In this document: positions 33,943-44,900 of the stretch, piece after piece
Position numbering within the stretch: the first letter of the stretch is position 1
Layout of the letters: each line of letters begins with the position of its first letter
Assembly: GCF_037975245.1 (NCBI RefSeq)
Contig: NC_092571.1
Location: 14,133,417-14,197,416 of the forward strand
Direction: 5' to 3'
DNA: 64,000 nucleotides
DNA from: Apostichopus japonicus
Taxonomy: Eukaryota > Echinodermata > Holothuroidea > Aspidochirotida > Stichopodidae
The notes under the pieces: generated by a model
Told to the model about the DNA's origin: nothing
Databases searched by the model: none
Seen by the model: only the letters and a program-made list of their open reading frames with translations
Position numbers and translations under genes: made by a program

Positions 33943-34698
33943 CTGCAGAGAAGATATACAAATATGTTAATATCAGCAACCATATTACGTAAGTGGATTA
34001 AATTCATGGCAAATGGGTGAAGGTTCTTCGACATGAAATTTGTTATTCATAAAAAATATTTGTTTGTGAAGTATATTTACAAACTTGATTGCTTTGCTTA
34101 GCTCTCAATGCAGACTCAATTCAAGGTTTCTGGTCAAACTGATTTTTTATCATTTTGCATTCGTTGCATTTGATATTCCATTTGCCCTTAAGTACGTCGT
34201 TCAATGTGTGATCTATCGACTCTCTCCAGCAATTATGATGATTGCTTAACTTTGGGGTGCCCCAGCTACTGTTAATTAAAAGAGCGATCTGTCCCGCAAC
34301 GCTAAGTATTTTTGGAGAAGGAAAGAAGTAATTTGTCGATAGAGAATAACCACAAACCAAGTAAATGTTGAAATGTTGTTTACTCACAACGCTCTTACTT
34401 GGTCAAACGAATGCAATCGATTTGGGGCAAAGTGACAGATCGTCTTTTATAGGTAATTGATATGAAACAAAAATCACGTGACCAAATTATGAGTTTTTCG
34501 TTTCGTGCTTGTTTAAATAAATATTGAAATGCTTTAATATGCATTAGAATTTTTTTTAGAATTGTTAAACTAACTCTTGTTAACTAGAAAGCAATATTCC
34601 GCGAAAAAAATACATTTTGTTATGGTTATGCTGAGAGCAGAGTGGGACTGTCCATGAGGCAGATGACTTCACCAATAAATATGGGCGGTTGACAGTGC
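33943..34698. other. Intergenic or intronic stretch
   Basis: The minus-strand open frame at 34121-34387 has 88 codons with several Cys and Trp but matches no family I know, has no paralogue in block I, and has no clear acceptor. The remainder is AT-rich with nothing recognised. Confidence 0.35.
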
Positions 34699-35155
34699 CA
34701 TTTGCCCAAGCAAGGTAGTTTGCTTGCTGTGTGGAAATCAGGGTCATGTTTTTCGCGCCTGCCCCTTGTCATATATAGCATGGCGAAAACGCGAGGAGCA
34801 GCAGGCAACGAGACCTGTTCTGCTTCAATTTACAAAGGTGGAGGTCCATGTGACCCCTGCGTGTTTGGTGCCGGTGGGTCCGGTGCTGTTACTCGCCCTT
34901 CCACAGCCCTTGTGGAAATTCCTGTTGTAACTTACCCCTCCCCGACAATTGCGGATCCCCAAATGGAATGGATTGGTTTTATGAGGTCGGGAGGCTAACC
35001 TGAAGGTCGGCATCAAATAAGGGAACGAACCCTCGTGAAACGGTTGGAGTCATCGTCGTAGTCAAATGTGAGGGTGTTACATATTTCAATAGTGTAAGTA
35101 TATTGATGTCGACTACGTTTGCCTTCAGGAAATTCGCATAACTGAAGAGAATGCC
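34699..35155 (+). mobile_element. Tx1-like LINE fragment across the ORF1/ORF2 junction
   Basis: It starts with the third CCHC knuckle of ORF1 (C-L-L-C-G-N-Q-G-H-V-F-R-A-C-P), continues through a degenerate ORF1 tail, and reaches an ORF2 start region where ATGTCGACTACGTTTGCCTT matches the V-D-C-V-C-L-Q-E-T-H coding segment of element B at about 59442. Truncated at both ends and not functional. Confidence 0.75.
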
Positions 35156-35476
35156 GAAAAACCATGCTGAAAAAAATTAATGCTCCAGATCATGCAATTT
35201 GTAACATGTGACTACCCACAATTTGCTTAGGTTTTGCTCCCCTAAAATATCACACTCAATTTAATATCAATACATTATACGTATTTCTGTACGTTTGGGT
35301 TGTAAGATTGCAAATAATATGTACAACAATGTGAATAAGAAAGGTTGTGTCTTGAATGAGATATTGTCTGCCAGCAATGCATCTATAGGTCAGGCGTTTT
35401 TCTTTAAGATATATCTATTCCGTTCAAATAACGTTCTTACAATCTTCATAAAATACAAATATGAGTAATGACTAAC
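35156..35476. other. 3' flank of Ig locus B2
   Basis: Non-coding. It is paralogous to the 8150-8800 flank of B1 (shared CGTTCAAATA and CTTATTTTG-like phrases). No gene recognised. Confidence 0.4.
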
Positions 35477-35895
35477 CTTGATAGGTTCTAGAGATGTTAA
35501 ATTCACATCTGTCAGCGTACTGTGATGTAGCGTGGGACTCCAACGGTTCCTGAGTAGCGATGCATCCAATGGTTGAGTTCTGATCACAAGAAGTAATGTT
35601 AACGTAGACTAAAAGCTCTTTAGTTCCGTTATTATCTGTGTAATGTTTCTGATAATCACAGCCCTCGGGTTTGATTACTTCCAGATTTATCGGTGGATAC
35701 CCGTCTGTTATTGAACAAGATAGGGCTACGTGGTATGATGCAGATGGAGATGAGGAGGGGCCTTCACAAACAAGAGGTGTAGGAGGCTGGTAGACTGTAA
35801 AGAGAAGACGGGAGTTATCATCAGTCAATGATAGATGAAAAGTACAAACATTCCCTTGTTGAAGGTTGAACTCAAGGAAAGTACCAAGAGTAATC
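35477..35895 (-). pseudogene. Ig-superfamily locus B2: intact second domain, truncated V domain
   Basis: The frame is open from beyond 35895 to the donor GTTAGTC at 35477. The second domain is complete with six cysteines: V-Y-Q-P-P-T-P-L-V-C-E, L-S-C-S-I-T-D-G-Y-P, P-E-G-C-D-Y, T-S-C-D-Q-N-S-T, G-C-I-A-T-Q-E-P and D-R-C-E-F-N-I-S. The V-like domain is reduced to a remnant (F-N-L-Q-Q-G, then C-T-F-H-L-S-L-T-D-D-N-S) in which the D-A-G-T-Y core and the following strand are lost. Upstream there is no cysteine cluster or signal peptide. It lies between the block II transmembrane exon and A2, so it could be spliced as a second-domain exon after another V exon, although its upstream boundary has no good acceptor. 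Confidence 0.6.
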
Positions 35896-35899
35896 CTCC

Positions 35900-37396
35900 T
35901 CAATATATTGAACATTAAGTCATAATGTTTAAGCGGTGCATTCGTATAATAAAATACACGGACTGAATGTAAATAATGTAAAGAAAACTGGCGACACTCG
36001 CACATGCAATATCAGACTTAACATAACTCCGTGAGCATTCTACCTTAATTAGCTATGAATAATTGACGAATGCTTCCACAATGTGACGTTACATTGCAGA
36101 CACCTACACCTCGTTAAATGCATGACTAAGTTAAATACACTTTCATCTTAAGCATTTTTAAGCAAAAAGTATCTCGGAAGAACCTTTCGAACCACTCCTA
36201 TATACTCTCTGAAGAATTACAGCTTAAATATGAAATCAATATAATATTTATCGACTTTTTGAGATGCCACAAAACGAGATTAAAAACACAGATGCTATCT
36301 TTAATAATTTCGCACAGACCGAGAGCGTATTACTGTACTTTAATACTTATCTTGTTACGAGTTCACTGTTTATGCGCATACCAGATCTGATACTTGAGTC
36401 GGTGTGGGATACAAACATTAAAATACGACATTGTTGTAAGGCAAGACAAGATTGATATATAAGAAAACATTACAATGTACAGACTGATAGTTACATCCAA
36501 CCTCCTTGCTGTACTTGTATTGTAGACATGCTCATTGATGGCTATCATCGGTAAAAGTATGTTCAAAATTGTAATTTGATCAAGGCGGTTCATCATTCAT
36601 TTATATGATATAGTTCTTGAGGAGCAGCGCGCTATTTTAAAGTATCTCTGCCATGTAGGACTTTGTCTTGTCAACAATGAACCATGTTAATTCAGTTTTA
36701 AACTAGTAACACTAGTAACCCTACAAAAAAATGCATGAAAGTGTTACTCCAAGAAGGTGATACAATTATCATATATCACTAGTGTTACCTATACTATTTT
36801 ATTAGATCAAAGAGCGGATGTCATCGGGCCATGATTATTTTGAGACTGGTATATCATTTTCATATATTTAATACGAGACGGAAGTGATCTTGAGCGTGAT
36901 AAAAATGGCAAACCAGACCTTATTGTGAAATTTATGGACTGCTTTTCTGCAAGTTGTTTTTGTTTTTCCTTCGTTTAAAGTGATAGCGTCTGTCAAGACG
37001 ACGAGGTTGTGTGCATAAATTTAAAACTTACCAGCCCTACCGATGGAGAAATTATTCAAGACATAATACTAAAATAATCAATTTTCCACGAATATAATTT
37101 AAGTGATGGGTAATAAAAGTATTATATTTCTTTGATTTTCTTAATGATAAATAAATATCATCTCACAAAGGAGATCGGCAGAGTACTAAGCGTTTTATGA
37201 CTGCTAACTGTATTCTTTTGGTCCGTTCGGTTACATTTTACTGGGCTAATATTTCCGGTATTATCCCCGGCCCACTCCTCCCTGTTCATATAAAGCATGT
37301 GTTTTGTCACTAAAATTATGAACGAGATATAAATAAAGGAATACACCGTTGACCTAGAAACGCTGGAAATTGATATCAGATAACACAGTGTCCTAC
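35900..37396. other. Gene-free stretch between B2 and A2
   Basis: 35990-36240 pairs with 9470-9720. Near 36703-36790 short ACTAGTGTTAC-type inverted repeats occur. The 37158-37396 part is open in frame with A2 beyond its splice donor and would add a hydrophobic segment if the intron were kept. No separate gene recognised. Confidence 0.45.
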
Positions 37397-38181
37397 CTGG
37401 ATATGGCTTTGGAACTTCCCAATCACAGCTATCAGAGAAACCTGTGATGGACATGAAGTCTAACTTTCCCTGGGTAGCGAAACAGCCCACTGTTGAATTA
37501 CCACTACACGAGGTAATATAAATCTTTAACACATTATCTGTACCTTCACGTGAATAATGCTTCTTAAAACTACAGTTATTTGGTTCAATAACGTGCAAGT
37601 CTACACCTGGATATGCGTCTGGAATGGAACATGTCAGTTCAAATTTATAGTCATTATTCGGAAGTAAAGTAAGATTTTTCCTTTCACAGAGGAGAGGTGA
37701 AGGAGGATGATAAATGGTAAACAGACGGTAAGTATGTTGAACGAGAAGTATGTTATAGTTATCATCGAACAATGACACATGGTAGGTTCCAGCATCTTCT
37801 GGTTGAAGGTTTAGGATTGAAAAACCAAAATCATGAAAGTACGATGGATAATCTCCGTGTGAGTATTCTACTTGGAATAAATAACGATTGACTGTGTGAT
37901 TATAATCCGACCAGAAGAGCTCAGTGTAAGCAAAAGTACGGGTAGATGTTTCTCCGGTGTGGGCCATCTCAGTGAAGTTCAACTCTAATCGAAATATATA
38001 TATATTTATATGAAAAAGAAATATCTCGAAATGCAAAGTCACATCCTACAACCGAATAGCAGTCTGTCGATTTCATAGCTGGTCCATCTTGACAATTAAA
38101 ATCACAATCGCTACACTCGGAAAAATACATTAACTGCAACAATAGGAAGAAGAAAATATCAGAAAAATGTGCAATCTCCAT
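37397..38181 (-). CDS. Ig-superfamily receptor exon, locus A2 (TA-repeat frameshift)
   Basis: The ATG at 38181 starts a clear signal peptide (D-I-F-F-F-L-L-L-Q-L-M-Y-F) followed by C-D-F-N-C-Q-D-G-P, T-D-C-Y and G-C-D-F-A-F. In a TATATATATA run at about 38000-38010 the frame slips by 2 nt. It then continues open as L-E-L-N-F-T-E-M, Y-L-F-Q-V-E-Y, D-A-G-T-Y-H-V-S-L, P-P-S-P-L-L-C-E, L-T-C-S-I-P-D-A-Y-P, S-C-S-G-N-S-T-V-G-C-F-A-T-Q and D-S-C-D-W to the donor GTAGGA. Apart from that slip the gene is intact, including several N-glycosylation sequons. Read-through past the donor adds about 75 residues with one hydrophobic segment. A microsatellite allele, a sequencing error or a recent pseudogene are all possible. 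Confidence 0.7.
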
Positions 38182-38594
38182 TTTTAAAGAGATCTTATCT
38201 TACAATATTTACGCTGTGCGTTATAATTACCGATGCTTAGCTCTGCAGTGTAGTCTTCTTTCGATAGAAACCAATAGTAGAGAGTAGGTATTCTAGAAGA
38301 GATTAAGGTTCGTGCGCATGCACGGAAGTGTTCAGAACATGTAATATCAATGTAGCCACGCTTCTAAGATCGCTGATACTAAAATAGTAAAATAAAATAT
38401 ATTAAACAGTCTTTTTCAATGAATTTATACAAATTCCCTTTCTTTGCTGATGGTACGATCTGTGTCGACTATAATTTTGGAAGAACAACGTATTCGTCTG
38501 AGCCTCTTTCCTTAACATGAAGTTTGCCTGATGGGAAGTGGTTGGTAGTTGTAGTAACTATGAAAGAATGTAACAAGGATGGCATCTTACTTAC
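38182..38594. other. 5' flank of A2
   Basis: The first part resembles the 5'-flank portion of the relic units (GCTGTGCGTTA and CTCTGCAGTGT landmarks). 38410-38594 is paralogous to 11070-11277. No promoter element can be assigned with confidence. Confidence 0.4.
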
Positions 38595-38628
38595 AAACAT
38601 TTGACACAGTTTCTTGAACACCCGGGTT
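38595..38628 (-). CDS. Candidate short cytoplasmic exon (paralogue of 11278-11324)
   Basis: A strong donor GTAAGTAAG follows a frame reading T-R-V-F-K-K-L-C-Q-M-F, matching T-Q-I-C-S-K-L-R-Q-M-R at the block I site. The acceptor would be an AG near 38629. It lies 3' of C2 on the minus strand, far downstream because of transposon insertions. Support comes only from the conserved donor and frame. Confidence 0.3.
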
Positions 38629-38861
38629 CTTATCATACATGACAGCAGATAATAAGTAATATAATCGAACTGTATTTAAAAAAAAAGGTCAAATAGAGGG
38701 AGGGGTACCCGAGAAATATGAGACTAACAATAAGTTGTAGTCATTATTATGATATATTTAATTAAGTCCGTTAATAAATTGCCCCAGACCAACCCTGGCT
38801 GTCGACGTCAATACCAGGCGCGTATCCAGCGGCGTTGGGGCGCGCTCCTCCTGGGTAAGAA

Positions 38862-38990
38862 AAAGAGGAGAGTAAAAAGAGAAGAAAAAAAGGAAAAAGA
38901 GGGGAATAAAGAAAAGGAGGAGAGGAAGGAAGGGAAAAGAAAAATAAGAAAAAAGAAAAAGGAGAAAAGGAGGGAGTAAAAGATAAACGC
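38862..38990. repeat. Polypurine tract of about 130 bp
   Basis: The plus strand is almost pure A and G for about 130 bp (GAAAAAGAGGAG-type). Lysine- and glutamate-rich open frames here are by-products of composition. Such tracts can form triplex structures. Confidence 0.85.
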
Positions 38991-39517
38991 CAAGACACCG
39001 GGAAGAGAAAGAGGAACAGTCATAATTACAGCGCTGATCCCTATTATATACACAGGGTAGCCATTGACAGATCGAAAATTACGGAGGGGACGTGCGCCTC
39101 ACCCTACCCCTTACCACGACAACTCCATTTTTGACGTTTCCATTTTTCATCTCTCACTAATGTATCTATATATATATACTATATATGGTCTATCATAGCC
39201 AACTGTGGCTGTTCTTGAACTCGACCGAGTCGTCGGGAAACATGACGCAATTCGGGAAGGAGGCGATCGCCCCCCCCCCCGAGCAAATTTTCTTTATGAT
39301 ATAGCTAGTAATTTTCAAAATAGAAAATGCTAAGATGCAACTTACAAGGCCAAAATGTTCTTGTACGTTTCGAGCGAACTCATGGTGGCGCTTAGATAGT
39401 TTGCCAACAGACTTCGCCCCTCCCTTGGCAAAATACTCGATACACGCCTGTTCCAATTTGTAAAGCAAAGAGCAGATATCATATCATATCAGCCTCAAAA
39501 CTGTCGATGTGTGTAGT

Positions 39518-39975
39518 CAAAGGCGTAGGAACCCAATTAGATTTAGGGGCTGTAGCGGCAGCAATACATAACCAAAATTTTTCGCACGCTTCGCGCGCGT
39601 TCAACATCATATAAGCAAACATCGGTTATTACATCGCATGCCATCGTGTACCGTACGGTCCTTAAAAGTTGCGCAGTATACCAACGGATGCTAATATAAA
39701 CAACGAAATGTCTTATGTAGATCGCATGGAGGTCCAATTAAGTCAAAACTCTCTTTTACATAAGTGATGGCGAATTAGTCGGACAAGCTTAGAAATTTAT
39801 TTTAACTACCAAGGAGATCATTTTTAAACTATTCATTTCCTTAAGCTACATCATTGCAATTAATTTTTCTTTCGGTATGTGCCCGAAAAATTCTCAGCAT
39901 ATTGCCCGAATTTTCAGGGAAAACATATTTGGTTGGGGGGAGGGGGTGTTATAGCCCCCGCCTCCTTCGCCATTG
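39518..39975. mobile_element. hAT-type MITE, 458 bp
   Basis: The ends are inverted: CAAAGGCGTAGGA at the left against CAATGGCGAAGGA at the right (reverse complement), each followed by a GGGGCT segment. The target-site duplication is 8 bp with one mismatch (TGTGTAGT and CGTGTAGT). Length and duplication size fit a non-autonomous hAT element. No coding capacity. Confidence 0.7.
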
Positions 39976-41270
39976 CGTGTAGTGTTCGGTTTCGAAATAT
40001 CGGAAATCTGATATCGGAAATATCTGGTATTTTTCATTACCTTTAACCAAGTTTTATAATAGCCGTTATAAGAGGTTTTAATATTTGTATACCAATAAAT
40101 TAACTGTGTCTGGATTTTCAAAAACTTCCTGACCTACATTCTGAACAAATAATGGGCTTAAAACCTTGAAAAGTGGGGCTTTCGGGTATTTTGGGACTCG
40201 ACGTAGAATCACCTATACAAAATCAATGATCCACAGGACATGCGTTGAGGTCGAACATGATGTGTGACTGGTGACAATCTTGAAAAAGGTTATGGATGAA
40301 AACAAAACTTTTGGGAAATACTTCGTTCTCAGGTAATAGTGTACATCTGGTTGGTCATTGTCGAGCTCGAGAAGTGCCATTTCCGGTGATCTGGGGGGGG
40401 GGGGGGGGTTGTCAAAACCAGAAACGTTCTTATACGCTCCGCGCCAACCGATGGTGGCGCTCCGCTAAGATAGTAATTCACGCCCCCGGGGCGCGATTTT
40501 TTTCCCAAACAGGACTGCAATTACGGAGTTTTCAGCCAATCAGATTGCTCGTGACGTCAGCATAAATAATAACCATCGCTTGGAAGTTCGAAGACATATA
40601 CTGAGTTACACACTGACACTTGATTGAGTCTGGGGTTTTCCTTCAAACGCCCTAACTTAATGCTTGGATTACATGTTAACCTCAATTATGATACATAGGC
40701 TACGCTACATTCTATTTGATTCGTGATCAACTATCCACGATTCGTGAGCCGTTCTATTGAAATCAGAATTCGTTTCGTGAAATGGGTAGGCCTACACTAA
40801 AAGCAACCTCACGATGCGAGTTCACGAGTCTTGAGTGAATATACGCAAAACAGTATAGTGTATAGTATGATATATTTCCGTCATTGCACTGTGTAGAGAG
40901 TTATAATAGGCCTACATATAGGACTACAGCGCATGTGTGATGTACCCTGTACGAAACTTTCATTTGTGCGATGTTATCGATTAATGCCTTCACAGAAAAC
41001 TTCGATCAAAGTAGATCATACAATACTAGTGTGCTAAATATGTCTAAACCAATTCCAAACATATCTAAATATATGTACGAAAAGCTACGGGTAATTTTGA
41101 ACGGGTATATCTTCGTTGCAACAAATGGATGCAGAACCTCGAAGTGAAGGTTTCTATGGTGATGACGTAACTTTTCCGACCAATCATGAACGACTATTTA
41201 CGCACACTTGCCAACCTGTTTGGGAAAAAAATTCGCCCCCCGGGGTTAGAAAATCCTGGATACGCCCCTA

Positions 41271-41800
41271 AATACCTCTATAGTTCGTCAACATTTGACC
41301 AGTTACCATCAAAATCGTTTATACGCGTACGTAACGGACACTACAGTATAGACGCAGTTTGTGGCTATTGATTCTGATTAAAGTATGAAGAACAATCAAA
41401 CTTAGCTTGGAAAATAAAAACAAGAAATATTAGACAGGAAAAGAAAACGACGATTCGATATCTTAGCGGAATGAGTTGTTGGGCGCCTGGAATACATTCC
41501 GAGAAGTCATCATTGAATACCGTTATTACTCGTAGTATTCAACATATTAAATTTATGAGTAATATATTTTGTTAATTTATTGTTGACTCATAGCAGTTGT
41601 TTGTTCTCTTTTATCCAGGATGACGTTATATGACAAGTTGCTCTTGATTAATTATGCAAAAGTTGGGCAAAATTTCAATTATCACAGAGATATGCTAGAA
41701 AGAAAACGAGAACATATTTGTACCCAATCGTCATGAACTGAACACGTGGAAAGAATCTTCAACCTAACAGAACGTATAAGTAATTGGCGTAAACACTCAT
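41271..41800. other. Gene-free stretch before LINE A
   Basis: Nothing is recognised here other than AT-rich sequence. Confidence 0.4.
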
Positions 41801-41974
41801 GAGAATATATAGAGTGCTTTTTACGTGACCCGCCATGCGGGATATAAAACGTCACGGCCAAACGGCACTACCGAACCATCCCATTCTGAAAAACGAAACT
41901 CAGGTCAAGCGAGCCAATAAAACATACGCCCGCCGACCTGCAGAGACAAAACGCCCAACCCCCCACTCAAACAT

Positions 41975-44900
41975 TCAAAAAAACACAAAAGGACGACCAG
42001 CACGGATCGAAACGAAAAACCCCTCCCCAGCACACCACCGTCCAAAAAAGGCAGCCCCAGATAAACGGCGAAAATCACCTTCAATCTGAAGGCGAATGTC
42101 AGACTTCACCGCCTCCAGGACCGCCCGCCAAGTGGCAAATTTCCCCCTAAAAACCACATCACATCTATTCCGCCAAACATGTTTTTTCACAATAGAGCAA
42201 ACAAAAATAATGCGATGCAAAACAGCAACCGAACAAACTGGAGGGTCTACCCCATATAAAATAAAGCCCTGCCCTACCGACCATGAACGGTCTCCCGTAA
42301 CACGGTCGGTCCAGGTCTGGAACCACTCCCATAAGTTAACTACAAAGCAACAATGCCAAAAAACATGAGCGGTACTCTCTAAGCTGTCACAGCCGGTCCT
42401 TGGGCACAGTCCATCACCCAATCGCCAATGATATCTTTTTAGGTTGGTCACCAAGGCACCGTGTGCAATTCTCCATGCAAGATCACGGAGCCTGCCACCA
42501 TTCAGCCTCGAATGCACCGAACGCCATACTTCGGCAGAATGACGTCCCTGGACAAAAATTGCATTCAAGGCCCTATCTCGCAACGAAATGTGAACGAGGG
42601 CCGGCTGTGACAGGTCAACAGGGGGCAACTCAATCAGAGCGGAGCAGATGACACGCACCACCCTGTTTGGAGTACTACTATGCGGTTCTCTGTTGCTAAA
42701 CAGCGCCGGGACCCATCGACGCAGGTGCAAACCGCCCCAAAAACGTACAAAATATGAACAAGGCAACCCTGGGTCAGTTACCGCTACAAACAACTGCTTA
42801 AATAACAAAAAGGTCAATTTACTTCCCAGATGAACCACCCCTAACCCACCCTTCTCCAGTTTTTGGTACATTACCGCCCTTTTGACAAGCTCTGTACCAC
42901 CCGACCAAATAAAGGAAAATATCGCTCTCTCCAACCGCACCAGGACGCGATGCGGAATTGGATACACCGCGCCCGGGTACCACAAGATGGGCGAAAGAAA
43001 ACGATTAACTACGGTGACTTTCCCTAGGATCGAAAGCCAACGGGTGCCAAAAGTTTCGAGCCTGCTCTCAAGCACCTCAGCCCTCTCGTTCCAGGTTACA
43101 TCACAAGGTGCATCATAGCCGAACCATATACCATTAATTTTGATATTTTGATCCGACCACGATGCACCGAATGGTAAGTCTCTGTATCTCCAGCTACCAA
43201 GGCGAAGGCCCTTTGTCTTTTCCGGATTCAACTTCGCCCCGGTAGCTCTCTCAAAGATAGATAAATCCTGCGAGAGGGCACGAAAGGAGCCCAGACTCGA
43301 AATAACACACGTGACGTCATCTGCATATTGAACGCACTTCACTTTGGCACCCCCTGGCACAACGAATGGAACAAGTCTTGAGTCCCTTTCCAAAAGACGA
43401 GACAGGGACTCGCTAAACAAAACATAAAGTAATGGAGACAGAGGGCACCCCTGGCGCACCCCCCTCTCCACGTTAAAAACCTCCGAACAAAACCCATTTA
43501 CGATAACAGAACTGAAACTGTCCTGATACAAAACAGAAATCCATTTACGAAAAACCGGGTGCAACTGAAACGTCTCCAATACATTCATTAAAAACCCCCG
43601 ATCCACCATGTCAAAGGCCTTCTGCTGGTCCAGAGACACCAATGCACATGGCAGATCTCGTTCAATAACAAAGTCGGTCAAGTCGCGCATCAACCACAAG
43701 TTTTGCTGGATGCAATGACCCTTCACTGCACAAGTCTGGAGATCACCCACAAGATGCGGCATAGCCAGTGCAAGGCGGTTGCACAAAGCCTTAGCCAACA
43801 ACTTGTAGTCTACATTTAACAAGGTGATTGGACGCTTGTTATGAGGGTCCAGGGGGTCCCCAGACTTGGGCAGCAAAGTAATCATGCCCAGACGTTGACT
43901 TTGGTTTAACAGTCCGTTTTGGAAGGCGTCCTCGAAGACGGCTCTGAGGTCGGGTCCTATTAATGCCCAGAAGGTTCGGTAGAACTCCCTCGGAAGCCCG
44001 TCCGAACCCGGGGACTTGCCATTCTTCATCTTCGAAAGCGCCTTCCAAAGCTCAACAGTGGTTATTCCGCCCCCCAAAATATCATTGACATCGTGGGGAA
44101 CAGTTTTTGAGATTCCCCTCAATAAATCGGCCTGTGCCGACAAGTCGACACTGCCACGCGTAAACAAACTCAAATAATAATCCTTGTATACGCGGACAAT
44201 GCCGTGAGGGTCACTAACCACGGTCCCATCAGTAGCGCGCACAGATGGGACGCGTCTGTCACACGCCGATGAGCTTACGGACTGATAAAACCTCAGTGAA
44301 GGGCGTTCCTCGGCTTCCACCGCTTCGACACGGGCCCTGACGCGGGCACCGTGGTACTTTTCGTCGAGATAGGACTGCAAAGCGATGACAGCCGAAGGGT
44401 CGCCAAACTTCACCTCCGCACACAGCTTCGAAAAATGTTCTCTTCGACGCCGTGCGCGGGTCACGCAATACTGAATTGCGAAGCGTTTGATGAGCAACTT
44501 GACATCATCCCACCATTGGGATGTAGAGGCAAAGGCCGGCTTCAATGTTTGCCATCCTTTGTACCTGGTCTCGAAACCTTGGCGGAACTCTGCCTCGCCA
44601 AGAATCCGACAGTTAAGCTTCCATAGGCCCCGCCCGATCGGGAAAAAGGAAGGCAAAACAAAACGTGCTACTACAGTGTCATGGTCAGAGAGCGGACAGC
44701 TGAGCGTCTCGCAACCCGAAAATTTAAAACTCACGGGCGCATACACTCGATCTATCCTGGAGGCATCTTCTCCGTTCGGCCTCACCCACGTATACGCCTT
44801 ACTACACGGGTGCATATGCCTCCAGACATCGGCTAAAAGGTGTGCCGAAGTGAATCTGTCCAGCTCTGTGATCCCAGCGTCAGGACTAGCAGACACAGGA

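Larger units (their letters stand above)
38815..41270. mobile_element. Degenerate hAT-type non-autonomous element with nested repeats
   Basis: The left end CAGGCGCGTATCCAG and the right end CTGGATACGCCCCTA are inverted and match the CAGGGGCGTATCCAG-type termini of hAT elements. The flanks share AATACC (38809-38814 and 41271-41276), a damaged 8-bp target duplication. The 2.45-kb interior has no transposase frame. It holds a purine tract, a nested MITE at 39518-39975, and G-rich segments near 39270 and 40392 with ATGGTGGCGCT-type phrases. The boundary assignment is tentative. Confidence 0.4.

Noticed and set aside
34121-34387. 88-codon minus-strand frame with Cys and Trp residues
   Set aside because: No paralogue in block I, no convincing acceptor, no recognised family.
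38749-38979. Lysine/glutamate-rich and serine/phenylalanine-rich frames on both strands
   Set aside because: By-products of the polypurine tract.
39193-39468. 91-codon minus-strand frame inside the hAT-like region
   Set aside because: It lies in repeat sequence shared in part with 40400-40510, with no transposase signature.
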